This document shows positions 18,879 through 26,603 of a stretch of DNA of 26,603 nt, piece by piece. The stretch is from Allomyces macrogynus ATCC 38327 (lineage: Eukaryota > Blastocladiomycota > Blastocladiomycetes > Blastocladiales > Blastocladiaceae), in contig GG745388.1 of assembly GCA_000151295.1 (NCBI GenBank), positions 83,686 through 110,288 of the forward strand, read 5' to 3'. The notes below the pieces were generated by a model. The model saw only the letters and a list, made by a program, of their open reading frames with translations. It ran no database searches and was not told the DNA's origin. The position numbers and the translations under genes are program-made. How positions within the stretch are numbered: position 1 is the stretch's first letter; every line of letters begins with the position of its first letter.

Positions 18879-21745
18879 ATGGCCAACGCGGCAAGGGCCT
18901 ACAACTACAACTTCAACACGGCCCAAGCGGTAAATCATGATCGACATTTATTCAACATGGGCCTCCCACACACAGAACCTCATCTCTGCTTCTCGTCCGT
19001 GGCCGCGCCCTTGGCCACGCTTCTAGGCGCTCCACAATGTCGTATCGCGCTCGCTCCTGACCACCATCAAGGATGTGGCCGCAAATTTGGGTCTGATCCG
19101 GTCCGGAAACAAGGATGCACTGGTCAGTCGCGTCGTTAATTACATCATTCAAGTCGCCCTCACGGCACCGCAAAACTTGCGCGCCACGCTCGTGCAATTC
19201 TGCCAGCTCCTCCGCCAGAATCCGCGGTACGATCGTTGCGTTTCTGCTCGCGTGTTCAAGTTGGCGACCTCATGCGTATCTGTGCTTTTATTTTCGTCTC
19301 TGCTTGCAGAATGCGCTTCACGCAAGAACTCGACGACTCCTGGATCAACGCCATCACCACGGCCCTGACGTCGCCGCGGCCTGTGGCCCCACCGCCTCCT
19401 GTCCGCCCGCCAGCTCCACCCGCTGCCTCTCGCCCGCCAGCCCCGCCCGCACCTCGCCCATATGCTCCGGGTACTCGCCCAGCCGCCCCAGCACCAGCTG
19501 CCGTTCCGCTTGCGCGTGCAACGCCATCTACCGCAAGACCGCCGCCCCCGGCGCCACCACGCACCGTCACGCCGCCCAATTCGCTGATTACGCCGTGGGG
19601 CCGCATCGAGACGGCTGCGATCCGGTGGCGACTAGCACCGTTCTTTGACTTGGGCCGCATCATCACGACTACTGTCATGGGGTCCGGGTACCAGGCTACG
19701 AGCCGTGTCACGTTCACGATCCCCGCCGAGGATTTGCGTGTGATTGCGTACGCTGAACGTTGTCCACCTGTTTATTGGTCGATCTGAAACACGAGGCAGC
19801 TGACACTGCTCTTTGTTCCTCTAGCGGTGACTAGACCTTTCGCGTCGTGCTGCTGACCGCACACGTCTCCGCCGCGTTCCTCTCGACCAGAACCATTGGC
19901 GGGCGTCGATGTTCGGCGCTCATGGAGCCGCGCACCATCAATCACGCGACGCTCAATGGCCGCATCGTCAACCAAGTGCGGAATCGCGGCATGCCGCGCA
20001 AAAAGCCAGCGGCCGCGCACCCGATCGACATTACCGGCGCCATCAACACCAACTCGACGCAGCAGTTGCTGGAAATGCACAGCAGCCAGCACTGCAACGA
20101 CCAGGATGTGCCCCCGCCGTCGCCGCTCGTCGTGGCGGTCGCGGTCGTGCGCAAGATGCCGCTCGCCAATGTGGTGGAGCTCGCCAAGCGGAATCGGCTG
20201 AGCGAGGCCGATCGCGCCGCGTCGCGTACTGTGCTTCTGTTTTCTTTGAGACATGGCACCCCATGAGGCCGATCAGCTGACCTGATAGTGAAACTAGTAC
20301 GCCGTGCCGCCGAGCAAGCCGACGACGATGATCTCGTCGCCTCCGCAGCCGTCGTCTCGCTCAAGGACCCGGCCGCGTTCACGCGCATCACAACCCCGGC
20401 GCGTTCGCGGTCGTGCGAGCACCCGGAATGTTTTGACCTCGACATGTTCCTGGCCATGAACGAGCAGACGCCCGTATACGCATGCCCCGTCTGCGACCGC
20501 GCGGTCGGGTCGACCGACGCACTTACAGTCGCGCATGTCGACGCGGCGCCGCCGTCGCTCGTCCAGCATCTGGGCGCGACGCCACTCAAGTACCTGGTCG
20601 GGTTCGATGTGCTCGACGACCTGGTCGTCGACGAGCACTTTGAGCGGATGCTTCGCGCTGCCGGGGACCGCATTGATAGTATGACGCTCGAAGTCGCGAC
20701 GGGCGAGTGGCGCATGCCCGAGGGACATGCTGCCGCTGTCGAGGTCAATCTCGACGGAGGAGATTATGACGAGGACATCCACCGCGATGTGAAGCCTGAC
20801 CTGGTCGACTTGGCCGACGCACGGCCGGCATCGTCGCTCAGCGCCAGTGGTCGCGCTGGGTCCAGTATTCCCGTCATTTCGCTCCTCTCCGACTCGGAGG
20901 ACGAGGATGATGGCAAAGCCGCCGGCGACGACGGGGACCGTCGTGCAGGCACGCCCGCGCCGAACCGCGAAGACTACCACGATGCGCCGGCTTCGCCCAC
21001 TCGGCACCAGGGCGAGACCGCGAGCCTGCCGCCACCACGACAGCCGCCGCCGCCGCTGCCGCCCCAGCGCGCCTCGAGCATTAACGTCATTGACCTGACC
21101 AGAGACTCGGATGACGACGATGATGGTGGTTATGTGCCGCCGCCGCGTCCTGCCGTTGTTGAGCCCGTGCGACTTGCTGCATTGAGCCCAGTCGCCGTAT
21201 CGAGCCTCGTCGTCCCCGTGGCCGCACCATCACCGCCGCCACCACCCGTCGCTGCACCATCACCGCCGCCGCTGCAGGCCGCCGCTCCGGCCGTCCCGAA
21301 CGGTACGCATGCCGCCCATCCTGCCCCGGTTCCCAGCCAACCACCCGCGCCAGCTGCCACCGTGACCGCTCCATCGGCCGCACCTCCCGTCCAACTTTCC
21401 ACGATGCGCGCACCACCCGCACGCGCGGTCAATGGCGTCGCCGCCTTCCGCTTCGACAAGCTTACCGCTCCCGCGCCGGGTTCACCGGCGTCCCCCCCCC
21501 AGGTTCGAGGGCAAGCTCCAGTGGACCCGTCCTTTTGCGGCGAGAATCGTGGGCAATTTGCAAGCCCCGTTCGCGAAGGTCTTTACCGCCGCCACGGATT
21601 GGGTTTTGGGCGCCGTCGCCTACCGTGGTCCCAGCTAAACGCGGCGCGCCGGCGGACGGTGGTGCAGAACAGCTGCGGGCGAGCAAGGTCGCGCGCGTGG
21701 ACGATCAAGCGCGCACAGAGTGATGGAGCGGGTGGGCGTGAATAG
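18879..21745 (+). CDS. PIAS/Siz-type SUMO E3 ligase, copy D (most canonical)
   Basis: Five exons: 18879-18929, 19027-19226, 19310-19739, 19835-20225 and 20298 to about 21745, some 839 residues. The start context is CCACCATGG. Order: a short first exon; a clear SAP domain for DNA binding (LLTTIKDVAANLGLIRSGNK, DALVSRVVNYI); a Pro-rich linker; PINIT (ITPWGRIETAAIRWRLAPFF, FRVVLLTAHVSAAFL, HPIDITGAIN, PLVVAVAVVRK); SP-RING (VVSLKDPAAFTRI, SCEHPECFD, YACPVC); the C-terminal EHFERML helix; and two SUMO-interacting motifs, IPVISLLSDSEDED and INVIDLTRDSDDDDD. The tail is Pro/Ala-rich. Here the zinc-site Cys-x-His is intact, unlike A, B and C. The 3' end is uncertain: after the C9 run at 21492-21500 the other two frames look at least as protein-like (ending at 21638 or 21723), so the true C-terminus may differ. 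Confidence 0.92.
20867..20914 (+). other. First SUMO-interacting motif of ligase D (coding)
   Basis: The codons give IPVISLLSDSEDEDDG: a hydrophobic core V-I-S-L-L followed by Ser and a run of acidic residues. Confidence 0.75.
21080..21129 (+). other. Second SUMO-interacting motif of ligase D (coding)
   Basis: The codons give INVIDLTRDSDDDDDGG. V-I-D-L-T followed by Asp/Ser is a textbook SIM, matching the position and type of the SIM in copy B. Confidence 0.8.
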
Positions 21746-21948
21746 TTTTCGGGGGGATTCAAATGTATTTATGCCCTGTATGGGCTGGAACTGGCGGCTG
21801 GATGCCGCTGGATGGGCCATCGGGCATGGAAACAACGGCATGGACCAAACCGCTGATGTTTTGACGAATAGAGCACGAAACGCGCAACAAATGAGCCGCA
21901 AATCTGGCACCGAAGCTGCACGATCACCCATCATACAAATCGATTTCC

Positions 21949-23248
21949 TTACAACTCCCATGCCATGAACTCACATCGCCGCAACTGCGCAGCGCCACCG
22001 TCTCCTCCAAACCATTTCGCCTTGGTCAAGGGCATGACCATCCACGACTCGACGATTGCGCGGCACGCCGCCATGTGCACATGCGCCATAAAATCCTCTT
22101 CCATCTCCAGGTCACAGTATCCACACGGCACCGTGCACCGCCGCGCATACATAGTTGTGCACCGCCGCGCATACATGGTCGCGGCATCCAGCGTCGTCTC
22201 CTCATACGTTTCCCGGAGCCACGCCGCCATAACTTGCAGCACGCGCCACACCGAATACTCGGCCATGGCGACGAGCTGCGCGTCGGTGTCCAAGTCAAAT
22301 CCGACGCGGCCGTACTCTTGCTCGTGTTAGCGGTATTCCCCGCTGTTGCCTGGGAATCTGACTAACGACTAACGACCAACTACCAGCGACCACAGCTGCG
22401 CAAACACTCTATTGTGAGACAGCGCACGCCCAGGTTCATGAGCGCAATCACATCCTCGTTTGTTCGGGGGGCAGAGTATTTTCCTCGCCCTCCACGTCTT
22501 CCAAGTAGGGCAGGAAGACATTTGGAACCATTATGATGGCATGAGTGAGCGGTTGAGAGTCAGAATAGTAAGCCAAATAGCGGCAAGTCTCCCAAAGTAT
22601 GAGCGGCGAGCCAAGGAGTATCAGTGCTGGTTCGCCGATAGCAAACACATCAGAAAAAACGGATGCAGGCTGTTGCATAGCTCCTTGACGACATTTTCGC
22701 GCTGCACCTCGCCACTGAGCGTCATGATCGCCCTGCCACGCGCCTTGTTGAGAATCAGACCAAACTCAATGGGATCCGCAACCTGCTGGTGTACTGGCGA
22801 CATGGCAATCTCGATCATTTCCACGTCTTCATAACACAACAGATAGGGAGCGGCGTCGACTCGGAACCCATTTCTGCTACCGACTCGATATTCTCGCACA
22901 GTGGCATGGCGCTGGTGTAGCGCAACAGCAAGACCCAAGAAATGGCGAATATCCTTGTCAGGACTGTCAGTGCAATCCTGGCTGAAACAGCGCACTTCCT
23001 CGAGAAGTACACCCGTTCCTTTTACAATTTCACGATCCCATGTCAGAGTTTCACGGAACAAGTGATGCCACAACATGGTGTGGATGGTTGGTGCAAAGAG
23101 TCGGGTGAAGTGAGCGCCAAGGTTACCAAGTCGCTGACAGCAAGGCGAGAACGAGGTTTCTGGTAATGAAATCAATTATGTCGCGAGGCAGCTTGAGGAG
23201 CGAGAATGGCGGCTCCCCAGACAGTGTGATCAAATGGGGCTTGGTCAT
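21949..23248 (-). pseudogene. F-box-like gene with C-terminal zinc-finger-like segment, frame-broken
   Basis: The minus strand reads as one gene interrupted by single-base breaks. From ATG 23248: MTKPHLITLSGEPPF, then LLKLPRDIIDFITRNLVLAL and, after a break near 23135, LGNLGAHFTRLFAPTIHTM and LWHHL. This spacing (LP...LW about 44 residues) fits an F-box, which binds SKP1 in SCF ubiquitin ligases; I infer this from the pattern only. A middle domain follows (DIRHFLGLAVALHQ, YLLCYEDVEMIEIAMSPVHQ). A T6 run near 22663 and a C6 run near 22466 each need one extra base to keep frame. A 74-nt intron (22390-22317) then leads to EYGRVGFDLDTD and a CGYC...H...C zinc-finger-like piece, with stop at 21949. 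It may be a true pseudogene or an intact gene with homopolymer errors. Confidence 0.6.
22133..22180 (-). repeat. Two tandem 24-nt repeats in the F-box-like gene
   Basis: Two nearly identical 24-nt units encode MYARRCT twice on the minus strand, just before the CGYC motif. The duplication keeps the frame. Confidence 0.8.
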
Positions 23249-24217
23249 GAGACGATGCAATATGCTAGACTGAAGCAGGCGTCTCTGATGGAAGCGATCA
23301 AATACCTGTAGAAGGTTGGGCCTGATGAGGTCTGATGGCCAGAGCAAGTATTTTCGTTGGTTTGCGCGTGGTTGTGGTGGGTGCACGCATCAGCGCCGTT
23401 GATCCCAATCAATCGTGCGAGAATAAATGATCTTTATCTGGACGTGTATCGGCAAACGGAGAATCCAGCCAAAAACGAAAACGAAAAGCCAAGCAGAAGC
23501 ACCAGAGGGAGGGGAACCAAGCACACGAGAGATGGCTTGACGCAGCACAAGGTCACCAAGAACAGGCCAACAGACAAACGGTCAAATCGAGCGACACGGC
23601 GCGACGCGAACGGGAATGGAGAGGTGAGCCGGCCACCGCACGCAAGCAGCGACCGCATCGAAAATACCAGGGGGCCGAGCCCGCTGGTCCACACCACGAA
23701 AAACCAGGAGACGAAGGAACAAAACCAAACTCGAATACAAGGAACGGGAGGGGATATGGACGGTGGGGAGGGCAAAACCGAAGTCAACAAAACAGACGCT
23801 GGACAGGACCCCGTCTAGGGGCCGTCGTGTAAAGCGTCGACGAGGAGGAGGGGAAGCAGAAGACGAAACAACAAAAAAAATGGAAGGGAGAGAGAGCAGA
23901 CGCGCGATACAACACTACCGGCACCGAAAAACCCAGCAGATAGAACAAGGAGAGGGCAAAGGAGAGAGGAGGAGGGGGGCATCTACATTGTGGTCGACCC
24001 CAGCGGAAAAAAAGAAGGGAAGGCGCGCCACAAAGATGGGCAGAGCGTGGGGTAAAAAGGGGAAGAAAACATATTCACAGAAAGAGATGACCCGAGCATT
24101 GGGGATAGGGAATCGGCGAGCGAGCAAGTGAATTCACGTCCCACGGTCCGATCGGCAGCGTACATGCGCGCCTATGCGCGGCCATGCGGGTCATGTTGTG
24201 TCGCACCAGGCCACGTT
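23249..24217. other. Long non-coding interval with T-depleted plus strand
   Basis: No gene with conserved features was found. From about 23450 to 24120 the plus strand is dominated by A, G and C, with very few T. Read from the minus strand, where it would be the 3' region of the Gln/His-rich gene, the transcript is U/C-rich and A-poor. An AATAAA occurs on the plus strand at about 23423. The apparent open frames here are a side effect of missing T, since every stop codon needs one. Confidence 0.55.
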
Positions 24218-25297
24218 TTACTTGCGCAGGTGCGCGCGAGCGGCGGCGGCAGCACGCAGATCGACTTCTTGGCCGGTCCACGGGTCCATGATCTTGACGG
24301 GGCTCGGGACGACGGCCGTGTTGGTGCGCGGGACGGCCGACACCGGGGCAGCAGCGACCGCGGGCGGAGCAGCGACCGGGGTCGCCGGCGAGAACTCGTC
24401 CGAGGCCAGTGACGAGGTCGACGACCAGGCGCGCGACCGGCGCGACGACGTGGACGAGGGCGTGTCGGTCGGCGACGGCGTGCGGTACTTGGCGGCAGCA
24501 GCAGCAGCGGCCCAGTGCGGGTGCAAGTGCGCAACGAGCGCATGGTGCAGGTCGTCCTCGGAACAGCCGTGATCCTTGGCCAAGGTCGCGTAGGGCAGCG
24601 GGCAAAAGGAGGCGTCCTCCACGAGCGAGAAGGGCGCGGGCTGGTGCGGCGGTGGGGGTGGGGTGGCGGCACGGTGCGCAACCAGATTGTCGGTCGAGCC
24701 ATGGCCGTGGTGGTGGTGATGGGTCAAGTCGAGCGCGGCGAGTCCCTCGGCGAGCGCCCAGTCGTGGTGGTCGGCTTGGTGCAGGGCCGAAGCAAGGCCG
24801 CGACTGGCGCGGCGGTGCCACCAGTTGGCGAGGAGGCGGTCGGCGTCGGCGGCCGCGTTGGTCGACGTGGGCTGGTGGTGGTTGAGGTACCGCGGGGCCG
24901 TGGCCGCCGCATTGGCCGCCGACGCGCGCGATCCGCGACGGCGCGAGGCCGGCCCTTGGTGCGCGTGCTGTTGCTGTTGCTGCTGCTGCAAATAGTGCGC
25001 GTGCATGGCGCGCTGCTGCTGCTGCGCCTGGTGAAGCTGGAGCTGCTGCTGGTGGTGCTGGCGCGCGGCGGCCTGGGCGTGAGCGTAGTAGAAGACGTCG
25101 TCGTCGTCGTCGTCGTTCTCGTCATGACCATGGCCGTTGAGCAGCGGCGGGTTGAGATGGTGCGCTTGGTGGGCGACGTGCGGCGGTGAGGCAAGCGAGA
25201 GCGAGGTGGTGGCGCTGGGCGTGGAGAGGGCCCAGGGCCCCTGCGCGGCGAGCGCGGCCGAGGCGGCGGCAAACGGGACGAGGTGAGCGCCGACCAT
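24218..25297 (-). CDS. Low-complexity Gln/His/Asp-rich protein of unknown function
   Basis: A single open exon of 359 residues starts at ATG 25297. It begins with a fairly hydrophobic segment (MVGAHLVPFAAASAAL), then a His-rich part, an Asp tract (DENDDDDDDVFYY), Gln/His repeats encoded by CAG-type codons, a middle segment with DRLLANWWHRRASRGLASAL and DWALAEGLAALDLTHHHHH, a Ser-rich region and a C-terminal KIMDPWTGQEVDLRAAAAAR. DP.TG.EV-type motifs occur in many fungal regulatory proteins, but I cannot name the family. Gln/His-rich disorder suggests an RNA-binding or transcriptional regulator; this is a guess. It shares a promoter region with the COA3-like gene. The A-poor 3' region beyond its stop is described separately. 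Confidence 0.75.
   Translation of the reverse strand: MVGAHLVPFAAASAALAAQGPWALSTPSATTSLSLASPPHVAHQAHHLNPPLLNGHGHDENDDDDDDVFYYAHAQAAARQHHQQQLQLHQAQQQQRAMHAHYLQQQQQQQHAHQGPASRRRGSRASAANAAATAPRYLNHHQPTSTNAAADADRLLANWWHRRASRGLASALHQADHHDWALAEGLAALDLTHHHHHGHGSTDNLVAHRAATPPPPPHQPAPFSLVEDASFCPLPYATLAKDHGCSEDDLHHALVAHLHPHWAAAAAAAKYRTPSPTDTPSSTSSRRSRAWSSTSSLASDEFSPATPVAAPPAVAAAPVSAVPRTNTAVVPSPVKIMDPWTGQEVDLRAAAAARAHLRK
24950..25125 (-). repeat. CAG/GAC trinucleotide tracts encoding poly-Gln and poly-Asp
   Basis: Runs of CTG/GTT triplets on the plus strand (24966-24988 and 25012-25052) encode Gln tracts, and TCG repeats (25097-25117) encode an Asp tract. Such tracts vary in length between strains. Confidence 0.8.
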
Positions 25298-25683
25298 CTT
25301 GTTCGAGTCGTCGGTTCTCGGGCGTTGGCGGGGTTGTGGTGGTGGTGGCAGTGCGGTGGAGAGAGGGGGAGAGAGGAGGAGGGGGAGCGAGCAACGAGGA
25401 GTCGCGGATTGCGTGGCCTGGCTGGCCTTGTTGGGCGAAGCGAAGCTTTGTGCGTTGGTGCACCTTGCTCATGTGGGACGGCACGCCACAGCGCTCTGCG
25501 CAGGCACCGCACATGCTAACCACTCGCATGCCCTGCCAGCTCTGTCGCGCCTGTCCCGCACCTCCGAACGATGTCTCGCACCACCGCTGCTCGCCCGCGG
25601 CCGATGGCCGCCAGCCCCGCACAGCGCCCGCGCTGCACCCTTGCCCACAACCAGCCCCGTCCTGCGCGACTCCCCGCACTCGA
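25298..25683. promoter_or_regulatory. Divergent promoter region with polypurine tract
   Basis: The interval lies between the Gln/His-rich gene (minus) and the COA3-like gene (plus). At about 25355-25395 the plus strand is almost pure G/A, so the minus strand has a CT-rich stretch just upstream of its start codon, as is common in fungal promoters and 5' leaders. No other element was recognised. Confidence 0.45.
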
Positions 25684-25976
25684 ATGCCAGCCATGGCCGC
25701 TGCCCCCGTCTCGGCCCACGACGCACTGCGCTCGCGCTTCCGCGGCAAGAACGCCCTCATTGGCGTTGCGCTCTTTGGCTTTTGCGCCTCTGTCTGTGCG
25801 TCTGGCTGCCACCGCCTCGTCGGCGACAGGGATCCTTGGCTCACCGTGTGCGACTGCCATCCCGAACAGTCACCTACTCGATCCTGGCCGTCAAACAGGA
25901 AAAGTTTGACGACATCGAGGCCATGCTCGACGAGAAGCGCAAGCAGCGCGCCGCGCAGGCCGCCGCGCGTACTTGA
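25684..25976 (+). CDS. COA3: Cytochrome c oxidase assembly factor 3 (COA3/CCDC56 family)
   Basis: A small mitochondrial inner-membrane protein of the family that, with COX14, stabilises newly made Cox1 and regulates its translation. Two exons: 25684 (or 25693) to 25795 and 25870-25976, with a 74-nt intron starting GTGCGT. The spliced protein reads SRFRGKNALIGVALFGFCAS, then VFTYSILAVKQEKFDDIEAM and a Lys/Arg/Ala-rich end (LDEKRKQRAAQAAART). A single membrane span (ALIGVALFGFCASVFTYSIL) after GKN, followed by VKQxxFxDI, is the COA3 signature. About 69 residues from the second ATG fits the family. Two in-frame ATGs nine bases apart are both possible; the second has the better context. No presequence is seen, as usual for the family. 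Confidence 0.85.
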
Positions 25977-26488
25977 GGCTCCCCCGCGTGCTTCGGTTGC
26001 CGGTGGATCGAAACAGAATACATTTTCGTGTCTTGTGCTGCTGTTCTCGCCGCCCTTAACAAACCGTCGCGGCATGCCGGCAACGGCGATCGCCGTGGCA
26101 GGGAGCGCACGTGTCCGCGTCTTGTGCAACGGCGGCCAGAAATGCACGCGCGTGCGCTTCCTCCAACGCCGCCGCCACCAAGGTGGCCCTCCACCACCGC
26201 CATCTCGACGATCTACACGGCCAACGTCGACACCGACGCTCTTCCTCCACCAGCTGCTGCTCAGCCGCGCGACTTGCTGCATTCTGCGTGCGCGAGGCCT
26301 GCCCTCCGCCCCCGCCGCTGCTCGTGTGCCTAACGGCGGCCGCTGGCGAGCATCGTCGCCCTCTTTCCAGCCCTTTCAATCGATCAACCAACCAACCACA
26401 AGCAACATCTTCGCGTACTCCTTGCCCGTACCCGCACCACACCCGTCTCCCTGCTCTGTTTGACCCGCGCTGATCCGCTGCCGCCAAG
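25977..26488. other. Intergenic region right of the COA3-like gene
   Basis: No supported gene was found. Frames are open on both strands because of high GC, but none has motifs or consistent splice joins. The last part (about 26380-26480) contains CAACCAACCACAAGCAACAT and pyrimidine-rich sequence that looks like a fungal 5' leader for a gene starting at 26489. Confidence 0.4.
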
Positions 26489-26603
26489 ATGGTACCGTCC
26501 TCGCGCGTCCCTGACGCAATGGAGCCATACGACCCCCCCCCCCCCCCTCAAACGCTCACCGCCCACCGGTCCCCACTCTCCCAGGAGCGCGACGCCCCGC
26601 ATT
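26489..26603 (+). CDS. Possible start of a gene running off the right edge
   Basis: ATG at 26489 in the context GCCAAGATGG opens MVPSSRVPDAMEPYDPPPPP and stays open to the window end. The upstream CA/CT-rich sequence resembles a 5' leader. The piece is low complexity and includes a C15 run (26533-26547), so identity cannot be judged and the frame beyond the run may be unsafe. Confidence 0.3.
   Translation, partial: MVPSSRVPDAMEPYDPPPPPQTLTAHRSPLSQERDAPH
26533..26547. repeat. C15 homopolymer
   Basis: Fifteen consecutive C lie within the putative partial coding sequence at the right edge; in that frame they encode Pro. Confidence 0.85.

Noticed and set aside
23120..23160. A 19-nt GT-AG interval as an intron repairing the F-box-like gene
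   Set aside because: It is far below any plausible spliceosomal intron length, so a frame break is the simpler reading.
23357..23818. Plus-strand open frame of 153 codons in the T-poor region
   Set aside because: All stop codons need T, so lack of T leaves frames open by chance; composition is low complexity and there is no motif or splice context.
24515..25189. Val/Arg-rich plus-strand frame opposite the Gln/His-rich gene
   Set aside because: It is the complement of CAG, CAC and GAC codon repeats and has no independent support.
25186..26463. Plus-strand open frame of 425 codons spanning the COA3-like gene
   Set aside because: Only 25684-25795 of it is a real exon, joined to another frame by an intron; the remainder has no conserved content.
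1..26603. CRISPR arrays, bacterial operons, ribosome binding sites or insertion sequences
   Set aside because: The genes are intron-split eukaryotic genes; no spaced direct repeats, transposase or long terminal or inverted repeats were seen.
1..26603. tRNA or rRNA genes
   Set aside because: No cloverleaf with T-loop GGTTCGA-type box B and matching acceptor stem, and no rRNA-like segment, was recognised by eye; a covariance search could still find one.

Overview
The window looks like nuclear DNA of a GC-rich fungus. Most genes are split by short spliceosomal introns (about 37-97 nt) that begin with GT, end with AG, and often carry a CTGAC/CTAAC branch-like sequence. The recognisable proteins are fungal/opisthokont housekeeping proteins: RAD50, a mitochondrial PP2C phosphatase, TDP1, SF3B2 and COA3. 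High GC, many Ala/Pro-rich linkers and compact spacing would fit an early-diverging lineage such as Blastocladiomycota, but this is inference and cannot be settled from the window.

Layout. 1-1958 (-): 5' half of RAD50, running off the left edge. 2804-3200 (+): a small unknown two-exon gene. 3517-5336 (-): a six-exon PTC5/PDP-type mitochondrial protein phosphatase 2C. 5643-13430 (+): three head-to-tail copies of a PIAS/Siz-type SUMO E3 ligase gene, called here A (5643-8560), B (8734-11147) and C (11471-13430, a pseudogene). 13871-16161 (+): tyrosyl-DNA phosphodiesterase TDP1. 16377-18472 (-): splicing factor SF3B2. 18879-21745 (+): a fourth, most canonical SUMO E3 ligase copy, D. 21949-23248 (-): an F-box-like gene with a C-terminal zinc-finger-like segment and several frame breaks. 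23450-24120: a strikingly T-poor non-coding stretch. 24218-25297 (-): a Gln/His/Asp-rich low-complexity protein. 25684-25976 (+): COA3-type cytochrome oxidase assembly factor. 26489 to the right edge (+): a possible gene start.

The unusual part is the SUMO ligase family. The four copies share an order of SAP-like helical region, linker, PINIT domain and SP-RING, with introns at matching places, so they arose by local duplication. D keeps the canonical Cys-x-His of the SP-RING zinc site, a recognisable SAP domain and two SUMO-interacting motifs. A, B and C all lack the Cys of Cys-x-His (Ala, Thr, Met) and instead have a Cys three residues upstream. TDP1 lies inside the array and itself carries a SUMO-interacting-motif-like segment, so the region is rich in SUMO and DNA-repair functions; whether that is functional clustering or chance is open.

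Several single-base frame breaks (TDP1, A, the F-box-like gene), most of them at or beside homopolymers, suggest that some are sequence errors rather than real lesions. C, by contrast, has several independent nonsense codons and is a convincing pseudogene.
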